64,000 nucleotides of DNA from Paralithodes platypus (GCA_032716605.1 CM064495.1:48009413-48073412); one strand, 5' to 3'. Numbered from the stretch's first letter, positions 12,175-23,449 are shown. Numbers and translations: made by a program. The notes: a model not told the origin generated them from the sequence alone.

Positions 12175-12246
<72 letters not shown>
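12175..12246. repeat. (TA)n microsatellite
   Basis: Pure TA run. Confidence 0.97.
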
Positions 12247-12251
<5 letters not shown>

Positions 12252-12497
12252 TGTTTTATTGTTTTAAATAATTGGAGGATATAAACGGGAATAATGGGAG
12301 TATGGCTACTTGATCTAAAGTTGAGCGTTATATGCAGATAGCAAATCACCAAATTCCGTCAAAATTCGTAGCTATCGCTATCGCAAAGAGAAACACACCG
12401 AAGATAACGGCATCCCAGGCACAATTCCGGGGGTGAAGATAAATAACTGCCGAGCTATAAACTTATTCGGTCAGCTTGGCCTGTAAAGTCTTATTCT

Positions 12498-12606
12498 GAG
12501 TGTGTGTGTGTGTGTGTGGGTGATTTGACGGTCTGCACAGGTCTCAACGGCCTGTACAAACAGTCAAACTAACCCCCCCCCCCCCACACACACACACGCG
12601 CGCGCA
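12498..12606. repeat. (GT)n, poly-C, (CA)n, (CG)n short tracts
   Basis: (GT)n at 12498-12518. The run of C, CA and CG units lies at 12572-12606, with unique sequence between. Confidence 0.85.
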
Positions 12607-12672
12607 AATACGCTTCAAATTGGCCCGTACAATTTTGGTCCTGGCATGTCGAACTGGGGGTGTGTGGCGGCC

Positions 12673-13064
12673 TTAAGGGGGAGGTAGTTGCTTTTTGTAG
12701 ACTCCTTTCTCCCTCCTGCTTAGCCCCATTAGTTTTATTGTTTTTGAGACGTTCGCCCCATTAGTTTGTCGATGTTAAGACCTTTTGTCCCATTTCTTTA
12801 TCAAGATCAAGACCTTTAGTGCCATTTAGGTATCGATTGTTCCTGGTGAGCTATAGCGAGCCTGTCATTCTGTAGGATCCGGCCCTTGGCCGGGATATTT
12901 TTCTACCCATAAATGTATAAATGTATCTACTATGGGGGGGGGGGAGGGGGGGGGGGTATTTTCTTACAAGCTTGATGGAGGACTAGGGCGGAAACTGAAA
13001 TATTAATACTAAAGAACTAAATACATAAATACACAAATATATTACACCTACTGTCCTCCCTTAA
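12673..13064 (-). mobile_element. Type A TTAA element, complete
   Basis: Ends TTAAGGGGGAGGTAGTTGC and CTGTCCTCCCTTAA. The core hairpin reads CCGGCC-CTT-GGCCGG. A poly-G expansion sits at 12937-12957. Confidence 0.82.
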
Positions 13065-13147
13065 AAGCGACACATACGTTTCCAAGACGACAAAGTAGTA
13101 AGGACTTTGTAGTTTCAGGCCCCAGACGTGTAAATACAAATATATAA

Positions 13148-13366
13148 TTAACCCCTTCTGTACCGCGACGTCTTTTGTATTTTATTCCAGCTATATTTAG
13201 ACGATTTTGTGCCGTTTAAGAAGGATCTGTGGTGGTAAAAATGGGTTAAGTGAGATAGTTCGCAGCCTGTTGATTGCTGGAGGCCCTTAGTTAAGAAACG
13301 GAATATAATGGTCTAATAGTAGCCAGCATAAAGTTAAAAGGACGTCGCCGGTACTGAAGGAGTTAA
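13148..13366. mobile_element. Type C TTAA foldback, complete
   Basis: Ends TTAACCCCTTCTGTACCGCG and CGGTACTGAAGGAGTTAA, with GACGTC at both inner ends. The arms share TTTAGACGATTTT and its inverted partner. About 219 bp, no coding capacity. Confidence 0.82.
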
Positions 13367-13410
13367 TCTGCATCTTTATGCTCAACAAGTGCTGTGTGTA
13401 CTAAGTTGAA

Positions 13411-13736
13411 TTAAGGGGAGGTATTTAGTTTGTTCCCTAGACCTCCAGCAAGTTTAAAATTACACCCCCTTGAGTCCCTTTCAAAATTAATTTGTACATT
13501 TTTCGGTAGAAAAATGTCCCGGCCGAAGGCCGTTTCCTCTTAAGTTACAGGCTCGCTATCGCTCGCCAGGATAAAATCGACACCTGAATGGCACGAAAGG
13601 TCTTAAAATGGGGTGAAAGTTCTTAAAATCGCTAAACTAACGGGGCAAGCATCTTAAAATCTCAAAAGCAATGGGGCTAGACATGAGAGAGAAAGGGGTC
13701 AAGAAAAAAGTCCCTCAAGTGGATATCTCCCCTTAA
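13411..13736 (+). mobile_element. Type A TTAA element, complete
   Basis: Ends TTAAGGGGAGGTATTTAGT and GGATATCTCCCCTTAA. Same subfamily as 11093-11426. The hairpin is CGGCC-GAA-GGCCG. Confidence 0.85.
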
Positions 13737-13916
13737 TACAAATTACTGCTGAACTTGCTCAAATATAACGAAACTATTAATTTTGAAATGCATGATTATC
13801 ATAATTTTACGAAGAACTAAAGAATGATCGGCGTCTGTTGGTATAAGTGAAATCCTAAATATAAAGGCAATAACAATACACAAATTATGATTAGTTTGGC
13901 GCCATTGCGAACCATA

Positions 13917-14263
13917 TTAAGGGAGCCCACCTCGCCTTTTTTTCTCTTTCTCTCCCTCTCTGTTTGGCTTGTATCCATTCGGCCCCATTCAGCCTACTGT
14001 TTGAAGACGTTTACCCCCATCCAGGAGTCAATAGTTTCCATATTTTTTGTTTCGACAGCAAGTTATATTTGTACATTTTTCGATGGAAAAATGTCTCTGG
14101 CGAAGCCGGATTTCTCCATACAATGCTGGCTCGCCATCGCTCGCCAGGAAGAAATCGACATCTAGATGGGCATAAACGTCTTAACACACCTGGCTGAATG
14201 GGGCCGAATGGATACAAGCCAGAAAAAGAGAGAAAGAGAAAAAAGCAGGTGACCCCCCCTTAA
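13917..14263 (+). mobile_element. Type B TTAA foldback, complete
   Basis: Ends TTAAGGGAGCCCACCTCGC and GCAGGTGACCCCCCCTTAA. The centre has ACATTTTTCGATGGAAAAAT and TCTGGCGAAGCCGGA. The GGCTTGTATCCATTCGG arms are inverted. Confidence 0.85.
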
Positions 14264-14449
14264 TTAAGATGAGTGATCCGTTTTTGTCTATGTTCTTTGA
14301 CAACGACGTCTTCACACCTCATATTACTGTAATATAGTATGGCTATATACATTTAGAAAATATATATATACAAAACCATAAATGAAATATATACAATTAA
14401 TAATAAAAAAAAAATGTAAATATAAAATAATACAATTGAACGGAAAATT

Positions 14450-14710
14450 GCAACTTATATAGGATAGAACATTCAAAAATAATTATATAGGATACAACAT
14501 TCAAAAATAATTATATAGGATACAACATTTAAAAATAATTATATAGGATACAACATTCAAAAAATAATTATATAGGATACAACATTCAAAAATAATTATA
14601 TAGGATACAACATTCAAAAATAATTATATAGGATACAACATTCAAAAATAATTATATAGGATACAACATTCAAAAATAATTATATAGGATACAACATTAA
14701 AAAATAATGG
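14450..14710. repeat. 28-bp minisatellite, about 9 copies
   Basis: The unit begins TATATAGGATACAACATTC and ends AAAAATAAT. Copies differ by single bases. Confidence 0.93.
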
Positions 14711-14936
14711 ACAATAAGATAAAATATAGACAAAAGTAAGCTGTGAACAAAACCATACGAATAAATACTGTAAATATCCAAACCCAAAACATCCATTCTG
14801 CAAAGTTAAAAATATATGCAAAATAAAACTCCCAAAAATAGCCAGTTAGAATAGTCCGCATCCACTTAATTAACTAAATGGACTCCTCGGTATACATCCA
14901 AGGCAGGGTAATATTGGTCTCCAGCCGCTCACATTA

Positions 14937-15300
14937 TTAAGGGGGTAGTGGCCGGGTTTTGGGGCTATTAATTAATTTAGTCATATATTTTTTAGTTTCC
15001 TCCCTAGATCTCCATCAAGCTTAAAAAACACCCCCTAGACCCCCCTTCAAGATAAATTTGTACATTTTTCGATAGAAAAATGTCCCGGCCGAAGGCCGGT
15101 TCCTCTAAAAATTACAGGCTCGCTATCGCTCGCCAGGAATCAATCGACACCTAAATGGCACGAAACATCTTGAAATTGACAACGAAATGGGGCAAAAGGT
15201 ATGGACATCGCCAAACTAATGGAAGTCTTAAAATTTCAAAACTAATATGCTAAACACGAGGGAGAAGGAGGTCCATAAAAAACGAGTAGTACCCCCTTAA
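14937..15300 (+). mobile_element. Type A TTAA element whose right end seeds a minisatellite
   Basis: Starts TTAAGGGGGTAGTGGCCGG and contains the full core with CCGGCC-GAA-GGCCGG. The right end is ACGAGTAGTACCCCCTTAA. That end is the first unit of the adjoining tandem array. Confidence 0.85.
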
Positions 15301-15421
15301 ACGAGTAGTACCCCCTTAAACGAGTAGTACCCCCTTAAACGAGTAGTACCCCCTTAAACGAGTAGTACCCCCTTAAACGAGTAGTACCCCCTTAAACGAG
15401 TAGTACCCCCTTAAACGAGTA
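15282..15421. repeat. 19-bp minisatellite made of the type A terminus
   Basis: Seven full units and a partial one of ACGAGTAGTACCCCCTTAA. The first unit is the actual terminus of the element at 14937-15300. Later units are identical to it. Confidence 0.95.
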
Positions 15422-15564
15422 CAGTTACCGTCAAAAATCGCAGTCCACCTTCACAAATCCAATTATAGATTTCGGTTATGAGATATGGTTGAACAAAACA
15501 TTAACATAACTTTTATATAGATTTGTGTTTAGTTCATGAGCGTTCCAAACTGTTGTATTCGGCT

Positions 15565-15611
15565 AGACTATCTATCTATCTATCTATATGCTCAGGCCCA
15601 ATCCCCACTTT

Positions 15612-15642
<31 letters not shown>

Positions 15643-15644
15643 CT
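15565..15644. repeat. (CTAT)n and poly-T
   Basis: A short tetranucleotide run, then about 28 T ending in TTCTTCTG. Confidence 0.85.
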
Positions 15645-15732
15645 TCTGCCAGACAAATAAGATAAACTATATATTCTAGCAGCAAGGCCACTTCTTATAA
15701 TGAATTGAGTGTAGTGTTACTAAAGACGGTAA

Positions 15733-16077
15733 TTAAGGAGAGATATCGACTTGAGGGGTTTTTTTCTGGACCCCTTTCTCCCTCATGTTTAGCCCCATTG
15801 TTTTTGAGATTTTAAGACAGTCGCCCCATTAGTTTGACGATTTTAAGAACTTTCGCCCCATTTCCGTCAATTTTAAGACCTTTCGTGCAATTTAGGTGTC
15901 GATTTTATCCTGGCGAGCGATAGCGAGCCTGTAATTTAAGAGGAACCGGCTTTCAGCCGGGACATTTTCTACCGAAAAATGTACAAATTTATCTTGAAAG
16001 GGGCTCAAGGGGGTGTAATCTTAAGCTTGATGGATATCTAGAGACCAAACTAAAAACCTCCCCTTAAAGCGATACTA
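15733..16077 (-). mobile_element. Type A TTAA element, complete
   Basis: Starts TTAAGGAGAGATATCGACTT and ends AAAACCTCCCCTTAA. The hairpin reads CCGGCT-TTC-AGCCGG (15946-15960): both partners of the loop-closing pair changed together. Confidence 0.85.
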
Positions 16078-16390
16078 ATGTCTGATATTAGTATAGGAAT
16101 AAATGTGATGCGAGGTGAATGTTTACGAACTAAGTTAATAACAGTGAAAGTAATCCGAGTTTAAATTATATGTGAAAATAAAGAGTTAAATATCTATTAG
16201 GAAAATCACTAAAGGTGAATTGTAAACGAACCATGCTAAGACGAACTAAATAATTCGTACAACAATAATAACTCTGAGACTATAACCCGAATAATACAGA
16301 GAACAAAATGTCAAATGCAAATTGGAATATTACTGTATGACAACCAATATGATAAACGAAAATATAAAAAAAAAAAAAAAAATAATAATC

Positions 16391-16438
16391 AGAGCTAGAA
16401 TTAAATTTACATGACGTCGCCGGTACAGAGGGGATTAA
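16391..16438. mobile_element. Type C end fragment abutting a type B element
   Basis: Reads GACGTCGCCGGTACAGAGG and GGATTAA. Its terminal TTAA (16435-16438) is also the first four bases of the next element. Confidence 0.65.
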
Positions 16439-16818
16439 GGGGGGTGACCTGTTTTTTTTTTATTTCTGTCCTTTTCTCTCTTTCTCTGGCTTGTATCCAT
16501 TCGGCCCCATTCAGCCAACTATTTTAAGACGTTTATCCCCATCTAGGTGTCGATTTCTTTCTGGCGAGCGATAGGGAGCCAGCATTGTATGGAGAAATCC
16601 GGCTTCGCCGGAGACATTTTTCTATCGAAAAATGTACAAATTTAGCCTGCTGTCTAAGAAAACTAAAATATATGCTGGCTCGCTACCGCTCACCAGTAAA
16701 AAAATTGACACCTGGATGAGGATAAACGTCTTAAAACAGTAGGCTGAATGGGGCCAAATGGATACAAGCCAAAGAAAGATAGAAAATGACAGAACAAAAA
16801 CAGGTCACCCCCCTTTAG
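16435..16818 (-). mobile_element. Type B TTAA foldback
   Basis: Both ends are of the TTAAGGGGGGTGACCTG kind. The right TTAA is mutated to TTTAG. The core hairpin is TCCGGC-TTC-GCCGGA, with ACATTTTTCTATCGAAAAA beside it. Confidence 0.83.
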
Positions 16819-17078
16819 TGGCACATTTTAGCAACACGGATACAAATTCATCTTATGCCTCGATCTTTAAACGCTATAAGGGATAAGCAAATAAAGTTTA
16901 CACATTAATTTACGGCAGACACCTGAAAGTCGCAAACGAAATGATCTTCTAATATCAAACAACCATAAAACTATACGAATAAATGAAAGGGAACTACCAA
17001 AACGCATGGCAATATTTTTCGGTAAGAATATCATAGCAAAACATTATGATAAAAGATAATTATACGATTAACAAAAAC

Positions 17079-17110
<32 letters not shown>

Positions 17111-17635
17111 ATAAGCTAGGTAATTACAGAAATAAATGCATAGTAACATAATAGCCGAACACATACACTAAATAAACAGAAACAATTCATAATCATTTTT
17201 CCAGCACAAACAACACATACCCATAGATATTTAAACAAAATCTATAGGTAAAATCTATAAAATTAAATAAATAAAAAAACAAAAAAATAATGAATAGATT
17301 AATAAAAAAAAGTAAAAAACAAATAAAGATAAATACAAAAAATAAAGAACATTTAATACACAAAAATCATAAAAACACAATAAAAAAAAAAAAAATCACA
17401 TAACACACACTGGTACTCATAAAAATACCAGTAAATAAAACACCAACAAAACGTCAACTTAAAAAAAAATCGAGTTCGAACCAGGGCACCGGTGGCAGCT
17501 TGGCCCCAATATCCGTGATAAGAGGATTTATAGAAGGGGGGGGGGGGGTTCATAAGGCCTAGTGGTGCTCTTCCGCGAAAAGGGTTATTAGCGAAAACGG
17601 GGTGCGCGATATATACCGTTTGTTCGCTCGCTGTT
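16819..17635. other. AT-rich sequence with an (AAT)n tract
   Basis: (AAT)n lies at about 17076-17109, then A-rich low-complexity sequence and a poly-G run at 17536-17549. No gene seen. Confidence 0.6.
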
Positions 17636-17852
17636 ATATATTCCCTTCGGTACCGGTGACGTCTGTTTTATTTTATTCTAGCTATATTTAGACGATTTTA
17701 TGTAGTTTAAGAAGGATCTGTGGTAGTAAAAAGGGTTCAGTATGATAGTTCGAAGCTTGTTGATTGCTGGGGGCCCTTCCTAAACTGAATGAAATCATCA
17801 ACATATAGCTAGAATATAATTTAAAAGACGTCGGCGGTACAGAAGAGGTTAA
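17636..17852. mobile_element. Type C foldback
   Basis: The left end is eroded (CCCTTCGGTACCGGTGACG), the right is CGGCGGTACAGAAGAGGTTAA. Inner arms with TTTAGACGATTTTATG are inverted. Confidence 0.78.
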
Positions 17853-18058
17853 ATTTCACTTTCAGTACCGGTGACGTCCTTGTTTAGTATAGCCTCGACA
17901 TTATATTCGTGTATTTTATTGGGGTTAGGAAGGACGTCTAAAAAGGTTGCAGACGATCTCAACTAATCCCTCTAACGACCATATGTCTTTCCTAAGCTGT
18001 ATAAAATCGTCTAAATGTAGTTGAAATCCAATAAAAAAAACATCACCGGTCCAGCAAC
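17853..18058. mobile_element. Type C foldback, adjoining the previous copy
   Basis: Begins beside the TTAA of the copy to the left: TTTCAGTACCGGTGACGTCC. Ends AACATCACCGGTCCAGCAA. The arms are recognisable, the right terminus is eroded. Confidence 0.7.
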
Positions 18059-18064
18059 GAATAT

Positions 18065-18065
<1 letters not shown>

Positions 18066-18126
<61 letters not shown>
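18066..18126. repeat. (TA)n microsatellite
   Basis: TA run directly after the type C copy. Confidence 0.95.
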
Positions 18127-18141
18127 TGTATAATTATACTG

Positions 18142-18465
18142 TTAAAGGGAGGTATAGGGGTTTTCTGGACCCCTTTCTCCCTCATGTTTAGCACCCATTA
18201 GTTTTCAGATTTTATAACGTTCGGCCTATTAGTTTGGCGAATTTACCACCATTCGCTCCATTTCGCTTTCAACTTTAAGACTTTTCGTACACTTTATGTG
18301 ACGATTTTTTCTGGTGACCGATAGCAAGCCTGTGATTTTAAGAAGAACCGGCCTTCGGCCGGGAAATGTTTCTACCGAAAAATGTACAAATTTATCTGGG
18401 AGGGGGATCTAAGGGGTTATTTTAAAGCTTCATGGAGGTCTAGCGAGGAAACTAAAAAATAATAT
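18142..18465 (-). mobile_element. Type A TTAA element
   Basis: Starts TTAAAGGGAGGTATAGGGG, has hairpin CCGGCC-TTC-GGCCGG, and ends at GAGGAAACTAAAAAATAATA without a recognisable TTAA end. It meets the head of a second, opposite copy. Confidence 0.78.
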
Positions 18466-18469
18466 TATT

Positions 18470-18516
18470 AGTTTCCTTGTTGGACCTCCATGAAGCTTAA
18501 AAAATACACCCCCTGT
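18470..18516 (+). mobile_element. Type A head fragment
   Basis: GTTTCCTTGTTGGACCTCC, then CATGAAGCTT and ACACCCCCTG, as in the left part of plus-oriented A copies. The rest of the element is replaced by the minisatellite that follows. Confidence 0.6.
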
Positions 18517-18957
18517 GAATAAATATATGGACCCAAAACTAACCACTACCCCCTTAAAAGAATATATGGACCCAAAACTAACTACTACCCCCTTAAAAGA
18601 ATATATGGACCCAAAACTAACCACTACCCCCTTAAAAGAATAAATGGACCCAAAACTAACCACTACCCTCTTAAAAGAATATATGGACCCAAAACTAACC
18701 ACTACCCCCTTAAAAGAATATATGGACCCAAAACTAACTACTACCCCCTTAAAAGAATATATGGACCCAAAACTAACTACTACCCCCTTAAAAGAATATA
18801 TGGACCCAAAACTAACCACTACCCCCTTAAAAGAATATATGGACCCAAAACTAACTACTACCCCCTTAAAAGAATATATGGACCCAAAACTAACTACTAC
18901 CCCCTTAAAAGAATATATGGACCCAAAACTAACTACTACCCCCTTAAAAGAATATAT
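18517..18957. repeat. 39-bp minisatellite carrying a type A terminus
   Basis: About eleven units ending in ACTACCCCCTTAA, the same terminus as the A copy at 14937. The unit length is a multiple of three and gives long frames on both strands (MDPKLTTTPLKEY repeats). These are not taken as genes. Confidence 0.93.
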
Positions 18958-19084
18958 GGTCATAGTTGTGACTGGTAAGCCTATCGTCGTCAATTAATCC
19001 GATCATCGTCTTTTAATCCGGACCAATCCGATGTAGAGTTTGAGGATTTATTTCAACTAACGCCCGCCAGTGGATGTTAGCGTA

Positions 19085-19311
19085 TTAACCCTCTCCGACA
19101 TGTGATGACGCGATTTTGAGCCTAATGGGGATACTTTAAAGCCTTGTTACCATCGGGGGTATTTAGAAACCTGTAGTTTAGTTACTTCAACCTCTGCAGT
19201 TGTCTTTGAGTTAGCTGTGGGCAGAACACTAATTTTGGAGAGGTAATTACAAGAGTGAGAGAACTCTATTTCTTATTGCTAATCTGCGTCATAATTGCGT
19301 GAAAGGGTTAA
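19085..19311. mobile_element. Type D TTAA element
   Basis: Ends TTAACCCTCTCCGACATG and AATTGCGTGAAAGGGTTAA. Same size and end style as type C but a different interior. Its right TTAA is the left TTAA of the next element. Confidence 0.6.
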
Positions 19312-19681
19312 GGGGACAGTGGCTGTTTGTTTGGTGCATTAATTCATTTATTCATATATATTTTTTTAGTTTCCTCCCTAGACTTCCATCAACCTTAGAA
19401 AAACACCCCCTAGACCCCCCCTTCAAGATAAAGTTTTAAATTTTTCGGTAGAAAAATGTACCGGCCAAAGGCCGATTCCTCCTATAATTACAGGCTCACT
19501 ATCGCTCGCCAGCAAAAAGTCGACACCTAAATGGCACGAAGGGTCCTAATATTGACAAAGAAATGGGGTGAAACGTCATAAAATCCCCAAACTAATGGAA
19601 CCAACGTCTTAACAACTCAAAACTAGTGGGGCTACACATTAGGGAGAAGGGGGTCCAGAAACACGGTCTGTCTCCCCTTAA
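19308..19681 (+). mobile_element. Type A TTAA element, complete
   Basis: Ends TTAAGGGGACAGTGGCTG and GGTCTGTCTCCCCTTAA. The core hairpin is CGGCC-AAA-GGCCG. It shares its first TTAA with the type D element. Confidence 0.85.
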
Positions 19682-19761
19682 TTATTGGTCTTTGTGGAGA
19701 TGTTCGTTAGTTCGCCTAATCCTTTCACATCCGGTGTGGAGATAAACCATGGTATAAATGC

Positions 19762-19975
19762 TATAGTCTATTCGCTGTAAGTAGGCGAGATATCATGACT
19801 CTATCCTCTGTAACTCAATAAAGGGCTGGAGTAAATTGGCTGTACATTTCCACATCTATTCCTTGACTGACTCTTCCCAAATGGTAGAAATATTAGCTCG
19901 ATTACTCCAGTCGTTTTTTAGTTACAGAGGTTAAAGGTCATGATTTCTTGCCTACTTACAGCGAATAGACTATAT
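19762..19975. mobile_element. Type E foldback, complete
   Basis: Arms of about 55 bp: CTATAGTCTATTCGCTGTAA, GTAGGCGAGATATCATGA and CCTCTGTAACT, mirrored at the right end. The centre has CATTTCCACATCTATTCC and TTTCCCAAATGG-like sequence. No coding capacity. Confidence 0.8.
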
Positions 19976-20175
19976 CTATAATGTTTATTTTCAACTGAAG
20001 GTAAATTGCAAAGTTCCCATCAAGATTTATCTGTTATTTTGAAGACTGTGTATTGCAATATGGTGCTAATTAGATAAACTTGGTCTTATTATGATGCAGA
20101 GACATAGTGGTTTCATATTTGTCCATTACATATCCAGAAATTAGCTGCCAAGTGATTCAGTTTTTCGTCAGCTGA

Positions 20176-20270
20176 AGTGAAACGGAGTATAGTAATAAAC
20201 GGAGTATAGTAATAAACGGAGTATAGTAATAAACGGAGTATAGTAATAAACGGAGTATAGTAATAAATCG
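20176..20270. repeat. 17-bp minisatellite, 5-6 copies
   Basis: Unit CGGAGTATAGTAATAAA, near-perfect. Confidence 0.93.
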
Positions 20271-20286
20271 TAATTATACCAGGAGA

Positions 20287-20656
20287 TTAAGGGGGGTGAC
20301 CTGCTTTTTGTTATTTCTGTCCTTTTCTCTCTTTCTCTAGCTTGTATCCATTCGGCCCCATTCAGCCAACTATTTTAAGACTTTATCCCCATCTAGGTGT
20401 CGATTTCTTCCTGGCGAGCGATAGCGAGCCAGCATTATATGAAGAAATCCGGCTTAGCCGGAGAAATTTTTCTATCGAAAAATTTACAAATTTAGCCTGC
20501 TGTCAAACAAAAATAAAAAATATGCTGGATCGCTACCGCTCACCAGTAAAAAATTGACACCTGGATGGGGATAAAAGTCTTAAAACAGTAGGCTAAATGG
20601 GGCCAAATGGATACAAGCCAGAGAAAGACGGAACAAAAACAGGTCACCCCCCTTAA
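20287..20656 (-). mobile_element. Type B TTAA foldback, complete
   Basis: Ends TTAAGGGGGGTGACCTGC and CAGGTCACCCCCCTTAA, closely related to 16435-16818. The hairpin loop is TTA. Confidence 0.85.
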
Positions 20657-20882
20657 CTCTGTCTCTAACTGTAAGAATTGTGTGACCGTATGTAAGAAAA
20701 ATGATGCACATTAAATTGTTTCAATCGTGTCTGTAAACGACTTTGAAACTCCAATTACTTGAAGCACTTTGAATGTGTATATATACTTTGAGTTACATTA
20801 GCACACCCATTATTAACAGTGTACCGGAAGTCAGTTTATTATAGTCGGTGAAAAGGGGGCTTTCTGAGTTGGGGTTATTATC

Positions 20883-20924
20883 ATCATTATTATTATTATT
20901 ATTATTATTATTTTATTATTATTA

Positions 20925-20971
<47 letters not shown>
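20883..20971. repeat. (ATT)n and (TA)n microsatellites
   Basis: (ATT)n at 20883-20927, then (TA)n to 20971. Confidence 0.93.
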
Positions 20972-20976
<5 letters not shown>

Positions 20977-20982
20977 TTATTT

Positions 20983-21262
20983 TTGTTCCCTAGACCTCTA
21001 CTAAGTTTGATAAAGCAATCCAATACCCCTTTGATATATGTGAATTTTCGGCCGGGTTCCTCCTAAATTACAGGCTCGCTGTCGCTCGCCAGGAAAAAAA
21101 TAGACGCCTAAATGGCACGAAAGGTCTTAAAATTGACAACGAAATGGGGCGAAAGGTGTTAAAATCGCCAAACTAATGGGCCGAACGTTTTATAATCTCA
21201 AAACAAATGGGGCTTAACACCAGGGAGATAGGGCACTAGAAAAACGACCCATATACCCTTAA
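20983..21262 (+). mobile_element. Type A TTAA element, left end eroded
   Basis: Starts within CCCTAGACCTCTACTAAG. The first hairpin is largely deleted. Ends CCCATATACCCTTAA. Shares TTAA 21259-21262 with the next element. Confidence 0.78.
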
Positions 21263-21629
21263 GGGGAGGCAGACTGTTTTTCTGGACCCCCTTCCTCCTA
21301 ATGTTTAGCGCCACTAGTTTTGAGATTATAAGACGTTCGGCCCATTAGTTTGGTGATTTAAAACCTTTCGCCTCATTTCGTTATCAATTTTAAGACCTTT
21401 CGTGCCATTTAGGTGTCGATTATTTCCTGGCGAGCGATAGCGAGCCTGCAATTTTAAGAGGAACCTGCCTTCGGCCGGGACATTTTTCTACCGAAAAATG
21501 TACAAATTTATCTTGAAGGGGGGTCTAGGGGGGTGTTTTTCTAAGCTTGATGGAGGTCTAGGGAGGAAACTAAAAAAATATATGAATAAACGAAATAATA
21601 GACCAAACAAACGGTCTGCCTCCCCTTAA
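21259..21629 (-). mobile_element. Type A TTAA element, complete reference copy
   Basis: The clearest terminal inverted repeat: TTAAGGGGAGGCAGACTG against CGGTCTGCCTCCCCTTAA. The core has CTGCC-TTC-GGCCGG, ACATTTTTCTACCGAAAAA and CTAAGCTTGATGGAGG. 371 bp, no coding capacity. Confidence 0.88.
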
Positions 21630-21705
21630 GTGTGTGCTAAAAATCGATGTAAGAGTGACTGAAACAATCGATGCTGCTCGGCCTCCTCTTTCCCAAAATG
21701 TTCAC

Positions 21706-22083
21706 TGACGCTCGTGTTTCTAGATCCCCTTCTCCCTCATGTTTAACCCCATTAGTGTTCAGATGGTAAGACGTTCGGCTCATTAGTTTGGCGATTTTAA
21801 GACTTTTCACCCCATTTCTTTGTCAATAGTAAGACTTTTCTTGTCATTCAAGTGTCATTTTGTTTCCTGGCAAGCGATAGCGAGCCTGTAATTGTAAGAG
21901 GAATCAGCCTTCGGCTGGGACATTTTTCTACCGAAAAATGTACACATTTATATCGAAGGGGGGTCTTGTGGGTGTTTTGTTTTAAAGCTTGATAGAGGTT
22001 TAGCAAACAAACTAAACTTCTTCCTTATACCATTGAGCCGAACCAGGAAATTACGCTGCACAATACCGTCTGAGCTCCCTTAA
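21706..22083 (-). mobile_element. Type A element, diverged
   Basis: The core is recognisable, with hairpin CAGCC-TTC-GGCTG (21905-21917), a paired change from the consensus. The left end is lost. The right end CCGTCTGAGCTCCCTTAA follows foreign sequence. Confidence 0.75.
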
Positions 22084-22103
22084 GTTATGTATACACCTAA
22101 GTA

Positions 22104-22207
22104 ATGAAATCAATGAAACTAATGAATACATGTGGTGCTCCAAGGATTCGAACCTAGGATACTCACACCCAAATTTCGCGCACTAAACCTTACGCTATCA
22201 AGACAGT
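22104..22207 (-). mobile_element. tRNA-headed SINE, type S1
   Basis: On the minus strand: CTGTCTTGATAGCGTAAGG, then GAGTATCCTAGGTTCGAATC (box B) and GGAGCACCACATGTATTC. Matches copies at 37750, 48020 and 58060. Confidence 0.75.
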
Positions 22208-22574
22208 TAAAGATTTATGCACAAATAGTCGATGGCGGAAATAACGAAATATCCATAATTCTTTCGAAATTCGCTTTCACTGAATGTAATGCAAATATTT
22301 CTGATCATCTAAATTTATGCAACGTTATTATATATAATAAACAATGATCTTAACGCGCTGAAAATAAAATATGTTAAGTTGCGAGCCAAAATATATCTGT
22401 TATGTACACGCGAAAAATATATATTATATCTTTATACAAACTCTCTAAACATTCTGATAGTGCGTCGAAATATTGTGATAATACAGACACATGTATCACC
22501 CGATTTATTCAGTTCACACACATATATATACAGTCACCAGTGTAAAGATTGTCGGGTTTTTTTCCCCGCGAGAG
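22208..22574. other. No feature recognised
   Basis: AT-rich intronic sequence without an element or exon signature. Confidence 0.5.
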
Positions 22575-22793
22575 TACAGTCGGTCAAATAAGTTATGTCT
22601 CGACATCAAGTATATTTTGATCAATAATTGGTATCAGCAATAATCTAAAACTTGATTTATTCGTTTCGAGTGAGATATACAAACATGTTCCTGCATGTTC
22701 CTCCTGTTCCACCTTATACAAAATCTGACGGACATTAATACACCACAGAGCGAGCCAAACGTAGTGACAACTGAAACATGACTTATTTGTCTG
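22575..22793. mobile_element. Mariner-like MITE, type F
   Basis: Starts TACAGTCGGTCAAATAAGT and ends ACATGACTTATTTG. The interior (TTTTGATCAATAATTGGTAT, CATGTTCCT) matches 32459 and 33634. TA-flanked CAGT ends are typical of Tc1/mariner derivatives. Confidence 0.7.
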
Positions 22794-22894
22794 TTCAATC
22801 TTTGAAATACACCGAGTTAAACGATATCTTGAATACGATTGCAAAACCAAGTATTTACAGTATGTGCTGAGGGTATTACCCCAAGTAATTTATA

Positions 22895-22975
22895 ACGCCC
22901 TGACTAAAAAATGGAATAAAATCGTATAATGTTAGCAAAGATAAACAAATAAATAGCGTCATCTTACTGAAAGGG
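22895..22975. mobile_element. Type C/D fragment
   Basis: AATAAAATCGTATAATGTTAG, then AGCGTCATCTTACTGAAAGG, resembling the right half of type C. Confidence 0.4.
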
Positions 22976-23040
22976 TAACATTTTATAGAAGTCATGATAC
23001 TGAAACGTTGATATGTAAAGACTCCGAGAATTTATAAGAA

Positions 23041-23400
23041 AAGGTGGATGGTTGGGGTTTCTGGCCACCCCTTCTCCCTCATGCTTAGCCGCATTAGTTT
23101 TCAGATTATTAGACTTTCAGCCTATTCGTTTGGCGATTTGAAAACCTTTCGCCCCATTTATTTGTCAATATTAAAACCTTTCGTGCCATTTAAGTGTCAA
23201 TTTTCTCCTGGCGAGCGATAACAATCTTGAAATTTAGGAGGAATCGGCCTTAGGTCAGGACATTTCGGTAGAAGTATATCTAGGAGGAGGATCTTGAGGA
23301 TGCGTTTTTTTAAGTTCGACGGAGGTCTTGGGAGGAAACTAAAACAAATATTAAAATATTATATAAATCGACAAATAAATAAACCCTTTCCGGCCCTTAA
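23041..23400 (-). mobile_element. Type A element, diverged
   Basis: The core reads CGATTTGAAAACCTTTCGCC and GGCGAGCGATAACAA. The hairpin is degraded (CGGCCTTAGGTC). Ends TTCCGGCCCTTAA. Confidence 0.75.
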
Positions 23401-23449
23401 ACGAGTATTGTACATTCTCCTCCTCAAATGGAAGTGTTTATGTCCTCTC

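Noticed and set aside
15282..15421. CRISPR-like array
   Set aside because: Units are contiguous 19-bp repeats without spacers and derive from an element end, in a eukaryotic genome.
18430..18997. Frames encoding 13-residue repeats (MDPKLTTTPLKEY)
   Set aside because: The 39-bp unit is a multiple of three and derives from a transposon terminus. There is no start context or protein-like variation.
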